A stretch of 64,000 nt of DNA, taken from Cyanodermella asteris. Its lineage: Eukaryota; Ascomycota; Lecanoromycetes; Ostropales; Stictidaceae. A program made the translations under genes and the position numbers. This document shows positions 21,403-32,213 of the stretch, one piece after another (position 1 is the first letter of the stretch; each line of letters begins with the position of its first letter). Location of the stretch: NCBI GenBank assembly GCA_900618795.1, contig UYJD01000011.1, positions 580,980 through 644,979 on the forward strand, in the 5' to 3' direction. Below the pieces are notes generated by a model. It saw nothing but the letters and a program-made list of their open reading frames with translations, had not been told where the DNA came from and made no database searches.

Positions 21403-24210
21403 ATGACAACAGCCACTCTGCAGACACCTCTCGAGGTCATCCTCTTCTTTACTTCGCTATCAGCACATGGCGTCAAGCCGCAGAGCTTTAAGACAGTGTC
21501 CGAGATCCTCAAGGCCGACCAGGATGTGCGCGAAAGCGACGGCTACGATGAGGCCAGATTGAGCCCCGACTCCCTGCAACAGCTGTATTTGGCATTACTC
21601 AAGGATGAAGTCCGCAATCAAGCACAACAGAAGAAGTCGCCCTCGCCCGGAGGGCAGGACAACGGGTCGCTTAATTCTCGAAAGCGCAAGATCTCCAGCC
21701 CGGTTTTGCAGGCACTGAGCGATGCTCAGGAGCACGAACACCTTCTTCCGGTATTAATTGACAAGCTCTACGCGAGGTATCGAGAACAGGCAGTGCAGGA
21801 GATTGCAAAAGAGGAAGAGACGTATCAATCTATACAAGAAAGCATTGCGAAGGCTGGCAAGGATATCACCAAGGATCGCGTCAATGGCGACGAGAACACA
21901 AAGCACAGGCGAACTCCGTCTATATCTTCGCTGCTTCGAGACGATGAGCCACAATCTGGACAGGTTAGTCCATCGATCTCGCGACCAACTTCAGCGACTA
22001 TACCTGGTGCGATTCGACCAGAGCCGCCATCCAAGCCCTTGATAGGGCCGCTTGCAAATCCACCAGCTCAGACAGCCTCCCCAGACAATCCGAGATCAGG
22101 CGTATATCGCAAACCAGAACTTCCTGCGTCCTCTTCGCGGCCACCATCTGCTGGAATTCCTCATCCTCTGCCGTCTCCTTTCGATGCAGATTCGCGGCCA
22201 CTTTCACGATCCGACTCGGCCCGACCATCAATACCTCCAAATGCCGCTCTGCAACAAGCAACACCGGGTCAAGGCTTTGTGCACCGATCTCCGCAGCCTA
22301 CATCTGTTCCTACATCTGTTCCTACATCTGTTCCAAATGCTAACGGCCAGCGGCTACAAACTCAGAGTCCTGGTATGCCATCTAGCCATTCATCTCAATC
22401 GCCCAGCTTCCCTCCACATATGCAAGCAGGCCATCGTGCAGTCGCTTCCCCAACCCGTCCGAATCATTCACCATCAACTCCACACCCACCGGGTCAGTTG
22501 TTGGTGGGTCCTGTACACCCTTCGAACCCTCCACAACAACCTGTACATCCCGCTTCAGCCCCTCGCCCAATACACCATCAAGCTCCGCCACACTCTCAGC
22601 CGGGCCAAGCAGCTTACTATCCTCATCCCCAAGGACAAGCGCTCACAAATCCGCAAAACTACCGTGGTCCACCACAAATCCCACCGGTACCATTCCAGCC
22701 TCCTCCATATCGGCAAGGACCGGGTGCGCCAGGATTGCCCGGTTCACAGCCAGTGCCGGTTCAGGGGTATCCGCCATCTCAAGGACGCAATCCGTATGCA
22801 TCGACGCCGCAGCATCCACAACAGCACCAAGGCAGACACCCACCTATCACGCCTGGACCTTCGTCAGCTCAACGGCGGGTTCTCCCGAAGATCGACACGA
22901 CCACTCCAAGCACGAAATGGCGAAGTAGCGCAACGCAACGACGAGAGAAATCTCCTGTCGCACCGCCGCTCAGCCCGATGGAGCCAGGCTCGCCAGGTTT
23001 CTTGGGTACACCTGATCCAGATGATGTAGAATTGTCAACGAATAAAAAGGGCGCAAGGTCAGTCATGCCAGGCACACCGATGGATACTGACGACACACCG
23101 AGCAAGCCGACTGGAGGACGAGGGCGTGGCGGAAGGGGTGGCCGAGGCGGCCGTGGAGGAAGTACAGCAGCGCCAACAAGAACTAGGAGCCAGTCGGTGG
23201 CATCGCAAGCAGAAGACACGAACAAGACGAAAGCGGGCGGCCGAAAGGTCAAACCGGAGCCTGGAACGCCCATGGACGAAAACGCGTCCAGCGTTCCCGA
23301 TTCCGATGCAGGTACACCGTTAGCTTCGGGCATCGGAAGGAGAAGAAATACGCTGCGCAGCATTGAGACACCTCCAGTGATGCGTCCAGGCCAGAAGCGA
23401 AAACGAGTAAATACCCTCGACGTTGGCAGTCCCTCATCGCCAGGCCCAACGACACCTAGATTCCCACCAGCACCCACCAAACCAGGCTACGTCCTAGGAG
23501 TTCGCAACCTCCCACGCATCGCCGCAACAATTCTCAACGACGTCACGACTCACAAGCTTGCAAGCATGTTCCAGAAACCAATCTCCGAGCGAGAAGCACC
23601 CGGCTACAGGGATCTCGTCTTTCAACCTCAAGACCTGAAAACGATCCGCAGCCAGTTACAAGCCGGCCAGAAAGCGATCATTGCCGCAGACGCAGCTGCT
23701 CAGGATGGAGCTGACGTGGGCACACCCAGCGGACCCCAGGCAGGCCCCAAAGCCGCAAGCACAATCTGGCTCGAGCGAAGCGCAGACGTGTTGCCGCCAA
23801 AGGCCATCGTCAACAGCAGCCAGCTCGAAACAGAAATCTGCCGCATCTTCGCAAACGCAGTCATGTTCAACCCGGATCCCAAGCGCGGTACCGGTCCAGC
23901 GTTCCGCACGCGCGCTAAACGTGCAGAGGCACAGAGGCAGGGCAAGGAGTTTGACGAAGAGGAGGAAGATGAGGATGAAGCGGATGACTGGAGTGGCGGC
24001 ATGGTCAATGATGCGAGAGAGATGTTCAGGGATGTTGAGAAGCAGCTTGCTGGGTGGAGGGCGGCGGAACGGACGAGTGTGGGCGACGTCGGTGGAACTG
24101 ATGGCGCGGCTGATGAGGATCAGGTTATGGACGATGCGCCCGAAGACGAAAGAGACGAGGCTGCGGAAGGAGGGGATGAGGGGAGGAGTGCTAGAAGACG
24201 CAAGACTTGA
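21403..24210 (+). CDS. Bromodomain protein, Brd8/Bdc1-like (NuA4-associated candidate)
   Basis: Intronless, 935 residues. The N terminus (TPLEVILFFTSLSAHGVKP and SLQQLYLALLKDEVRNQA) is an ordered helical domain, followed by a helix of about 40 residues with RYREQAVQEIAKEEETYQS. Residues about 200-560 are Pro/Gln/Ser-rich, with three perfect 12-base repeats coding TSVP. An RGG box (GRGGRGGRGGRGG) lies at about 572-587, and the C-terminal bromodomain at about 695-830. The bromodomain shows a Z/A-helix region (NDVTTHKLASMFQKPI), PGYRDLVFQPQDLKTIRSQL, and FANAVMFNPD with the expected acetyl-lysine-binding Asn near residue 822. About 45 extra residues split the fold between the A and B helices. 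S. pombe Bdc1 and animal BRD8 are NuA4 histone acetyltransferase subunits with a similar layout; membership here is inferred. The acidic tail contains EEEEDEDEADDW. The start is the first ATG (MTTATLQTP). Confidence 0.8.
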   Translation: MTTATLQTPLEVILFFTSLSAHGVKPQSFKTVSEILKADQDVRESDGYDEARLSPDSLQQLYLALLKDEVRNQAQQKKSPSPGGQDNGSLNSRKRKISSPVLQALSDAQEHEHLLPVLIDKLYARYREQAVQEIAKEEETYQSIQESIAKAGKDITKDRVNGDENTKHRRTPSISSLLRDDEPQSGQVSPSISRPTSATIPGAIRPEPPSKPLIGPLANPPAQTASPDNPRSGVYRKPELPASSSRPPSAGIPHPLPSPFDADSRPLSRSDSARPSIPPNAALQQATPGQGFVHRSPQPTSVPTSVPTSVPNANGQRLQTQSPGMPSSHSSQSPSFPPHMQAGHRAVASPTRPNHSPSTPHPPGQLLVGPVHPSNPPQQPVHPASAPRPIHHQAPPHSQPGQAAYYPHPQGQALTNPQNYRGPPQIPPVPFQPPPYRQGPGAPGLPGSQPVPVQGYPPSQGRNPYASTPQHPQQHQGRHPPITPGPSSAQRRVLPKIDTTTPSTKWRSSATQRREKSPVAPPLSPMEPGSPGFLGTPDPDDVELSTNKKGARSVMPGTPMDTDDTPSKPTGGRGRGGRGGRGGRGGSTAAPTRTRSQSVASQAEDTNKTKAGGRKVKPEPGTPMDENASSVPDSDAGTPLASGIGRRRNTLRSIETPPVMRPGQKRKRVNTLDVGSPSSPGPTTPRFPPAPTKPGYVLGVRNLPRIAATILNDVTTHKLASMFQKPISEREAPGYRDLVFQPQDLKTIRSQLQAGQKAIIAADAAAQDGADVGTPSGPQAGPKAASTIWLERSADVLPPKAIVNSSQLETEICRIFANAVMFNPDPKRGTGPAFRTRAKRAEAQRQGKEFDEEEEDEDEADDWSGGMVNDAREMFRDVEKQLAGWRAAERTSVGDVGGTDGAADEDQVMDDAPEDERDEAAEGGDEGRSARRRKT
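22297..22332 (+). repeat. Three perfect 12-base tandem repeats inside the bromodomain gene
   Basis: The unit CCTACATCTGTT occurs three times without mismatch and is in frame, coding repeated P-T-S-V within the disordered Pro-rich region. Perfect identity suggests a recent expansion, and copy number may vary between strains. Confidence 0.9.
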
Positions 24211-26445
24211 CATGCCACAGGTGCATACTGAAAAGGCAGGTATGGATGGATTTGGACTCTGCCTTGCAAGAACGTGCCTCTCTTGGTCCGAGCAAGACAC
24301 AATCGGAGCTCATCAATGAACATTATAAAATTATCATGGAACCACCTTTATTTACGTATCCTCGAGTTCCTATACGCTGACACGTGCTGCGAAGCAGGCC
24401 TGACTTAACTTCAGTTTTTTATTGAGATGTTATTTCTGCCTTTTTTTTTTCGCGGCGTTCACCAAAAGATTTAGATAAATTTCATCATAACCGCTTTTTT
24501 AGCAGCACTTTGCACCAACGATCACGGTTCAAACGGCTCCAAAGCCGATGGCACATCGCATTGTTTGAATCAAAGGTTGAAAATTCACTACTTGCGGTGC
24601 TCCTCTACGACGCCCAACGTGCTTGCCATCACTCACAGACACGCGTGAAGGAATACGCTGACTACGGCAGTGAAGCCCCTGGCTCGACGAGCTTGTAGAA
24701 TTCGTGACCTTTCTCTTTCGTGATTGATGCTTCATCGTCCTCTACTCGTAATCAGTACTGACGAACTGAACTCAAGAGGCTACTCCCAGTATGGTCGATC
24801 TCGACTGAAGCCTGGGTTCATCCTGATCAGCTTACCACAAGGTCAACGGCAGACTGTTGCCCGAATGCTCAGAGCGAGGAGGCTGACGGCTGTTCAGAAA
24901 TGGACGCAGATGCAGTCTCGGAAGCTGCAACATCCGCTTACGGCTTCAGTTCCTAAGCAGCCGGTGATGTCCGGTTGATCGAAATAATTAATGATGTTTT
25001 CGGTCAGAGGCTGGTAAGCTGTAAGCGGCTTCGGGTACTCCATGTGGCCAAGTTCAGTCTTCAGTGGCTAGAGATTTATTAGCTTTGGGCGGAGGCGCAA
25101 ATTAGATGACAATCACAGCCGAGGAGAAAGAAGTCGAGTCCCAGTCGATTTTGTTTCAAGCGTCGTTTTGGCACCTTGTTTCATGTGGCTGGACGGACAG
25201 ACAATAGACTGTGGTTTCAGCCTCCAGGTTGTTGATTTGGACCATGTCTTTGAGTAATCGCCGTGGGCGTTGCTGGGGAGGCCGGTTCATCTGACTGGAG
25301 GACGTTGGATGTCTCATATGCGCGTGGTTGGTGGATTCCTGCTCCTGCGAAGGAACCGGATTAGGGAATCACAATGTGCTTCAGCCCGGCAGAGCCATGT
25401 CGGCTGATGGTTGCCTGTTGGCTTCGATTACCGCGTTGTTACGGCTCGAGTGACACCTGTTCTGGCTGTGTACTTCTCCAACGAGAAACTGCTTCCACGG
25501 ACAGATGCAATGAAGTGTGGAGAGGTTCGTGCAAGCAGGCTCAAAGTATACGAACTGCGCTCATCTTCAACGTCATCAGACTTGGCAATCGGTTGGTTCA
25601 CGAGATGAAAGCCTGGGCGAAGACTCAACAAGAATCTGATAGGACAACCACGCTTGGCCAGGAGGTGCGGCTCTTTCTTGTTGAATGCGGCGCTCGGCGA
25701 GGCCAAAGTATCTTGTCGAGCCGACTACGAGCCAGTGGGAGAGTCGAGAGGATTTGCAAGGCACACGAGTCTATGCCGGCACCTGCTAAGCACGTTTGCG
25801 AGAGTCGGAAGGACGGCAGAAGTTGCTCTGTTCACAATGCGCATTAATAGTAGCCAGTACGAGGCCATGACGACAGAAGAGGCCAAAGACCGGACGACTC
25901 GGCGAAGGATGAACGCTCCGCCCCAGGGACGACCCGGACGAGTCCCCAAGAGGAGGCCAGTAGGACAGAGTTTGGCCAGTCGGCAGCGGGTCAGGGTCCG
26001 CCGCATGGTCTGAATAAATTTAGGGGGGAAAAAGGGACTTGGTGGAAGAGGGAAAGTACTGTGGTCGCGTTCCGCACGTGGGCGGCGTCATCAGCAGAGC
26101 AGCGCCTGAAAGCATCATGCTTGCAACTTAGGTTGCTTCCAACTCCCATCCCATGATCCGACTCGATTTTCTTCTGTACATACCTCCGAACAAATATACT
26201 TTTGCTACACTCCCAGCATTGCTTCTACCCTTTGTCCTTCGTTTTCTGGCTGTCATCCTACTGCAATCTGCCCACTGTCTCAGCGACGCTTCCCCTTCTG
26301 TCCATGAGTGCTCGCTGCACCAGCCCGCCAACGCTCAAGACAGTTATACCTCTACCACCAATTGCCGCAATCCCAGCTCCCAGCCAACCCGAAGACATCC
26401 TCGATCCGTCCTATCGTCTCAATCCCCAGCGTATCCTCTTCAAAG
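24211..26445. other. Intergenic region with promoter and overlapping uORF of the 920-residue gene
   Basis: About 2.2 kb. T-rich stretches at about 24414-24451 (TTTTTTATTG and a run of about ten T) lie after the bromodomain gene and may be part of its 3' end or a boundary. Bases 24500-26100 contain no supported gene. From about 26150 the DNA becomes C/T-rich, as fungal leaders often are, and holds an upstream ATG at 26304 whose frame runs to 26489, past the main start (see findings). Confidence 0.5.
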
Positions 26446-29255
26446 ATGGCGGGCAACTTCGACGAGCGCCCACCAAGCTCATACCTTAATGTCGGCCACC
26501 ATGCCTTCGTTCAAGCTACCGGCCCCGCAGCCTCATCCCTTGGAACCGGCGCCAAAGACGACAGGCCACAGTCGCGCGGTCGAGAGTCGAGCCCAATGTC
26601 TAGACGAGCTTCAGCCTTCGGGCTGAACATGCTCAAGGTTCGCAATCGCAAGTCCGCCTCGCCTGAGCAGCATGCTGTCCCATCCGCCCGCGACGTCTCC
26701 CCGTGCCCGCCAAGCAGGAAAGCTCCTGGCCCACCGCCTATCGCTCAGCTCCCACCGAATGGCGATGAACACGGCGGACGGAGACCCTCTCAGCCGGTCA
26801 TTGGCATTCCTGCGCATCCGAAGATCAACCTCGAAGATGCGATGGCGCCTTTGCCACTGCCACCTACGATACCTGGAGCTCGAGGTCCAAGCAGCAGTCG
26901 GAACTCGAGTATGGAGCGACCTGGAAGTAGTGGGAGTTGGACAGGAAGCAGCCGGCCTGGTACACCATCACGGCCGAGCACTCCTGGCGACGACAAGAAA
27001 AAGAGAAAGAGTATATTCGGGGTTAGCCACAAATTGCAAAAGACACGGCCGGAAGATCATGGCAACGAATATATGGCCGCATTTGTTATGAGGCCTGATG
27101 GCAGAGAGAACTACGACCTCTCCCCTCTGCTCAAAGGACAGCCGGTAAGCTGGGTGCGTTGCGTTCGCGACATAAGTGCTGACAAGTGTAGGTTCCGGAG
27201 CTCTGGGATCAAAACGGTAACATGTTCGTCCATCTATACCCAAACTCAAACGCCAGCTTCCGTCTAGACTCGTCAACAATAGCATCGTCGAAAGGGTTGT
27301 CGAAGTTGATAAGTTCGGCTCGTAGGAATCGCCAGATGGCGCCCTCCGGCCGCATCCGACATGTGTCTTTGGGCAATGCACTCCACACGAACGAGACCAG
27401 AAACGCAAGGTCCTCTTCTGTAGGATCGGCTGACACCCCGTGGAGTCCCGGATTCGATGACGAGCCCATGGAGATACACCTCCAGATGCCTATTATGGTC
27501 GACAGAGCGGATCCCACGCCCGACGATATCACACTTCTCCTTACCATCCGAAACATGTTCGCTTTCCTCATCGGCCAACTGATCGTTGGCAGCCCCCAGA
27601 TGCCCACAATTTTCTCTATATTCAATCACGTCGCAGCGATGCTCAACAAATACGAGTTCAGCAACTTCGACGGCTCTACAATGGGTGAAGCTGCAGAGTC
27701 AGCTTTCCTCGGTTATGTGGCGGATCTTCGTCTGGACGATGTCCGCAAGAGCAGGGAGAAAACTCTGGAAGCATTGATCCTAGGTGAACGGATGAAGTGC
27801 TGGCCACTGTACACAGAAGCGTACGTCCATGGAGTTGGGAAATGGAACGATCTTGTGAACATGAGGTCGCCATTGTTCAACATGGTGTCCAACCGAACGA
27901 GATCGGCGATGGAAAAATCCGCAATGGATTTGGAAAACAGACTAAAGGTTCTCAGTGAGCATCTGAATGAGTTTACATGGCCTGGCTTATTCTCGGGTTA
28001 TATGAGCTCGAGATCTGTGAGGCAGAGCGTGGATGTCGATGCTTGGAAAAATGCTTGGGTCAGCATGAGGAAACATGTCATGGCGTTTTACAAGAAGCAG
28101 TACGGCAACTGGCCCCCGAAAGCCAAGTCAAAGAAGAATGCGTTCGAGGAGTCTGGCTTGAATCGATCACTACTACAATCCGTGTACAAGGACTTTACAG
28201 ATATCTACGACCTGCTTGTCAACCGTGATGAGCTCACTGAGCGAACCGTGGATTCATCACATGGCGATACATTATCCGACGACATGAAAAAGGACATTCT
28301 CCGAAAGCTTCTGTCAGAATTCGATCGATCTCTCGCACCCGTCCGCCCACCAATTCCCTACGATCTCCCCAAACTACCAGACTTTAGCATCCTCAGGAAC
28401 AGTACAAGTGGGATGGACCAGAAGCAGAGGGACAAACAATCGTCCAAGAAGCTAAAGGACAACGACTTGACGCTCATCCTTATGGACAGCTACAATCGCG
28501 ACTCGCTGAAGTCGTCAGGATTCGTTGAGGGGTTTATGGCGTACGAGCGATCTCTCACACATGGTCGCTCGGCTTCTGAGCTGACGAATATTCGCATTGG
28601 TCAGTGGGTCTTCATCTACGTGGTACTACAAATGCTGCCTTTGCTTGTGGTCGATGCGCCCGGGCTACGCTGGACGAAGGGCGTTGAATATTTCCTGTGC
28701 GAAGTACCACGAAGCAACCCGCCATGGATGCCCGAGCGCGATGGAGCCAAGGCGTACTACCGCGTCGCGTCCACCGGAGGTGTCGTCACGATGCCAGCAG
28801 ACGCAGTCGAGCACGGCATCGAGGGCATTTACAGACGATCGCACTGCTGGGTCGCCGCGTCGAGATGGAGCGGCCAGGATCCACTCGCCCTGTTAGCCGG
28901 TACGAGCGGGGCCATGTCCCAACCACAAAGCGCATACCCAAGGAGCGAAGCAGGTCAGAGCCGCGTCAGCAGCTACAGCGACCCAAGCATGCACGAAAGC
29001 GAAGGCCTCGCGCCGCCACCCGCACTCAGTGCCGACGGCCTGCTCGCAGTCGCTGCCGGTGGTGGTGGTGGACGCGCAGGTAGCCGGAGCAGCTTCATGC
29101 CTGGGCTCGAGGCGCTGCCCATGCCGCAGACTCTGGGCGTCGAACAAGCAAATAGACGCACAAGCGTCTTCGATCCGACTCAGAGTTTTGATGCTATTCT
29201 GGGAACCATGGATCAGGGCGCACCCGCGCCGACGAAGAAGAAGGGCAGGAAGTAG
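26446..29255 (+). CDS. Conserved fungal protein of unknown function (DUF8004-like)
   Basis: Two exons (26446-27144 and 27192-29255) with a 47-base intron (GTAAGC...GTGTAG, phase 0) give 920 residues. Residues 1-200 are disordered and Pro/Ser-rich, ending in DDKKKRKSIFGVSHKLQ. The ordered region begins with YMAAFVMRPDGRENYDLSPL; the intron falls in the following GQP-VPELWDQNG, and the sequence continues to FVHLYPN. A long helical domain follows (TIRNMFAFLIGQLIVG, NDLVNMRSPLFNMV, RKHVMAFYKKQYGNWPPK, KDFTDIYDLLVNRDEL). Further on are IGQWVFIYVVLQMLPLLVVDAPG, WTKGVEYFLCEVPRSNPPW and HCWVAASRW. The last 120 residues are low in complexity and end in KKKGRK. I recognise this as a family widespread in filamentous ascomycetes, probably the one labelled DUF8004, with no known activity. 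The upstream frame reaches 26308 only from a CTG, so the ATG in the context CAAAGATGGCG was chosen. Confidence 0.82.
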
Positions 29256-29949
29256 GACTTGTACCCTTGGCAGCCGAATCACTTTGGCATTCTACATACA
29301 CTTTCAGTTCGACCGCTACATTTATGGACTTGTTGAAGGGATGCTTTTTGATCATGGCCGCGTGGACGCGCCGCTGGAGCGAATATCTGCACAAACTACG
29401 CAATATCGAGAAGCTGAGCTTTGTTGATTGCTCTCATGTGGATTACCATAGGTGCGCGAAGCATGAGCATTGTATATGACTGCGCATGTATTACCGCAAG
29501 AACTCTTCAGTATTCGATGCCATTATCGCCGTTTCAAAAGATAATGTATCATATTTGAGTTCGATCTCCCCATCGTCCAGTCATTCTCACATTGTGATTT
29601 AGACGCAAGATTCCGATTTTCCATCCTGAGTTGAGGCCCGGCGTGATGTCTTTGTGTCTTTGTTATCTGTTGGCGTCTTCCAGAATCGACGCGTCTTGAT
29701 GTCTACACCATTTCAAACCCATCCACCCCGAGCGTGTCAAGGGATTATCATGAGCTCTTCGTGATCTGGAAAAACAGCTCTCACCTTTTCCAAACGGCAG
29801 GGTCGTGGAGTTGACACGATTACAGTGTTAAGCTCACCAGTCTTTGCCTTATACTCCCACGACCCGCGACGACAAAACGAAACGTTCAAAACTCGTTTTT
29901 CTCTCCAGCGAAATTGCAGCTAGCTCACGCTGCCAGATACCTTTTTAAT

Positions 29950-30017
29950 CCACGGTCCGCGGACCGCGGCCGTGGCTCCTCCCTCCCACGAGAGGCGAGA
30001 CGGAAAATCTCTCGTGG
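29950..30017. repeat. Two adjacent hairpin-forming palindromes at the desert edge
   Basis: GGTCCGCGGACC at 29954-29965 is a perfect 12-base palindrome inside a longer imperfect one (CCACGG...CCGTGG, 29950-29975). Just after it, CCACGAGAG (29986-29994) and CTCTCGTGG (30009-30017) form a perfect 9-base stem with a 14-base loop. Confidence 0.7.
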
Positions 30018-30690
30018 AGATCTGTACACGCGGACCATTTGCTGCTCGTGCTTTGCCCCGTCGCGGGCGTGGCAAGGTTGACTGGCGATTTCCTACTGGG
30101 ACTCTTTTGCCGATAAGCGGCGAAACATGGCCGGACCGTGTGCAGGTGGCGGCGGAGCGCCTTTCTCGCTTGTGGGTGTCAGTTTTGCCTTCGGCGCCGA
30201 CGGAGACACCGCGGCGTATGGCTATAAGATCTCTAATCCGAGGGCGTCTTGGGAGTTTGACGCAAGCACGACCACATCAGAAGCCGTACCGTGCGTACTG
30301 TGTTTCTTGAGCTTCCGTTGTACGTGTTGATATCAGAATTCGACACAGACAGCGCGTGTTCTCCAGCTGGTCACTGTTTTTTCCCCATGATTGGTCGTCA
30401 CTTCGCCGACGAGGACCGCGACCCCGTGGGCCCAGGACGTATCAGCGGTCTTGCGAAGTTTCCGGCCACCAAGCGTGAAATCCATTGGGTACCTTTATAA
30501 TCAAGACTTCTGCCGCAATCTGGTACGATTGACTGCTACGGCGGGGCCGTCACAAGCATCCGCTTGGTTGTTTAGCTAGGCTCACGAACTATGTTTGTAG
30601 CTTCGTGCTTGCTGGCTTGTCTTCAAGGCTTAGGCCAGCGAACAGCCCAGCGCATGTTTAGCTGCTCTCTTCAATTCCAAGACAGTTTGC

Positions 30691-31680
30691 TTGTATATAA
30701 GCGAGGCCGCCGACCAGGACGATCAGGTGTCAAGGCGACGCTCTCCACCGGCGTTCTAACAACCAACTCCCAAGGCTGGACCGTGAGAACTGTTCGACAG
30801 ACGTTCGCCAACGTGAAAGAAAATTCCGCACCAAGTTGGGCTGGTGATCTTTCGAGGGCTTGATCAGCGAAAATCACGCGTGTCGTCCTGCTTCGGTTTC
30901 AGATCTAGAATGCTTGGTTTATTCTACCAGCGACGCCACCGGACAGGACGTGAAATTGTTCTGGTGCATATAATGCGCTGGCGGTTTGAAAGTCAAACCC
31001 CACGGCCGAACCGTCCGCCGCATTTGGCCCGTGTACGAACGCAGCGGTGACCGGTCGTGTATGCTATATTCCGCTTGTCGATCGATTTCTCACCGCAAGA
31101 CCGACCAAGGCAAACGCGTGCAAGCCTTTGTATCCCTGGGTCTGCGGGTGGGTATACAAGTGAGGTCGCCGGACAAGGCGTCTGCCTTCTGTGTCGCGCT
31201 TATTCGACCAGGCTTCGTGTGCCGCTCGCCAGCCGCCGAAACGTGAGCCTCATCCACGGTCGAAGTATCCGCGAACGTTTTCTGGGTAAGAGACTTGCTT
31301 ACGCTTGCTGACTGTTCTTTTCTCCACAAGACCGGGCCCAGAGCCGAGCCTACAAAGAGGTCAGCTTTTCGATTCCGGACTTTGTGTGTCGGCGTATAGA
31401 TGAAGCCGCCGGACAAGACGTAGTCTGTATGCCATGTTGATTCTCACAAGGCATTTTGCAGTCATCTCCCGGCGGTCGAACCGTTCATTCTTGCCTGTTC
31501 ACTATATTCGCCGACGTTACTTGAGCAATATGCAGCTGATGAGCTCGTTCATTTTGTTTTCCGTTACAAGGCCGGCCAAGAAACAAGCGTACCTCGTTGA
31601 AAACTCGAATACTGGACTGTTTGGGGGAGGACATGAGCGAGGCGACCGGGACAAGACGTGTCTCGCACTGCTTCGTTGAC
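30691..31680 (+). repeat. Diverged tandem repeat, period about 230-240 bases
   Basis: At least four and a half units. A landmark close to GCGAGGCCGCCGGACAAGACG occurs at 30701, 30930, 31160, 31400 and 31637 (spacings 229, 230, 240 and 237), four of the five preceded by a TATA-like ATATAA/CTACCA/TATACA/GTATAGA word. A second landmark, close to GGTCGAACCGT, follows at about 31003, 31228 and 31469. A third, close to CAAGACCGGCCAAG, is at about 31093, 31324 and 31566. A fourth, close to TATTCGCCGACGTT, is at about 31266 and 31503. The order of landmarks is the same in each unit, so this is a true head-to-tail array rather than chance similarity. Units have diverged strongly and possess no shared open frame. 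Confidence 0.8.
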
Positions 31681-32203
31681 TCGCAATCGCATACTCGTGG
31701 ACGACTGACAGGAGTTCCGACGTATCTATCGGCTCTTTCGAAAGTCTGGTCCCATGTCGAGAGAGTACTGGTTAGCGGACACGGCGTGGGTCCATAGTGT
31801 ACTGAACGCCGATTTTAGACCGTACTTTGGTCTTCTGATCCTCTTTGAAGGCGGATTGCTATTTACTATCCACGGCAACAGCTCGTCTTGTGCATTGGTT
31901 GTTGCCAAATTTCGATTGCGGAGCAAGAACACCCAAGACGTTCATCGGCTCTTCCAGCACCACAGGCCAGCGACGACGTAGCATCTGCTTGATCGTTCTT
32001 TGTGCACCCGAGCCTTAACAGTGTTGGGCAAGCGCTTTTGCGATCCAAAGTGTGCCGATACTACTATCTGAGCTCGAAGCAGACAGAGACGCCGGAGCGT
32101 GGAGTAGTCCCTTGTACTGAATTGAGATCGACTGTGTCAGTATCCGAGGACTCAATTCCGGCAAGACGTCACGGAGTGGAAATGGCTTCCTCATCCCAGT
32201 AGA

Positions 32204-32213
32204 CTCATATATA
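32204..32213 (+). repeat. CTCATATATA word, copy 4
   Basis: Exact 10-mer, extended by another TATA; about 520 bases past the tandem repeat. Confidence 0.6.

Noticed and set aside
22052-23029. Open frame of 325 codons on the same strand as the bromodomain gene
   Set aside because: It lies wholly inside the bromodomain coding region in another frame and is rich in Gln, His and Arg as a frame-shadow of Pro/Gln codons.
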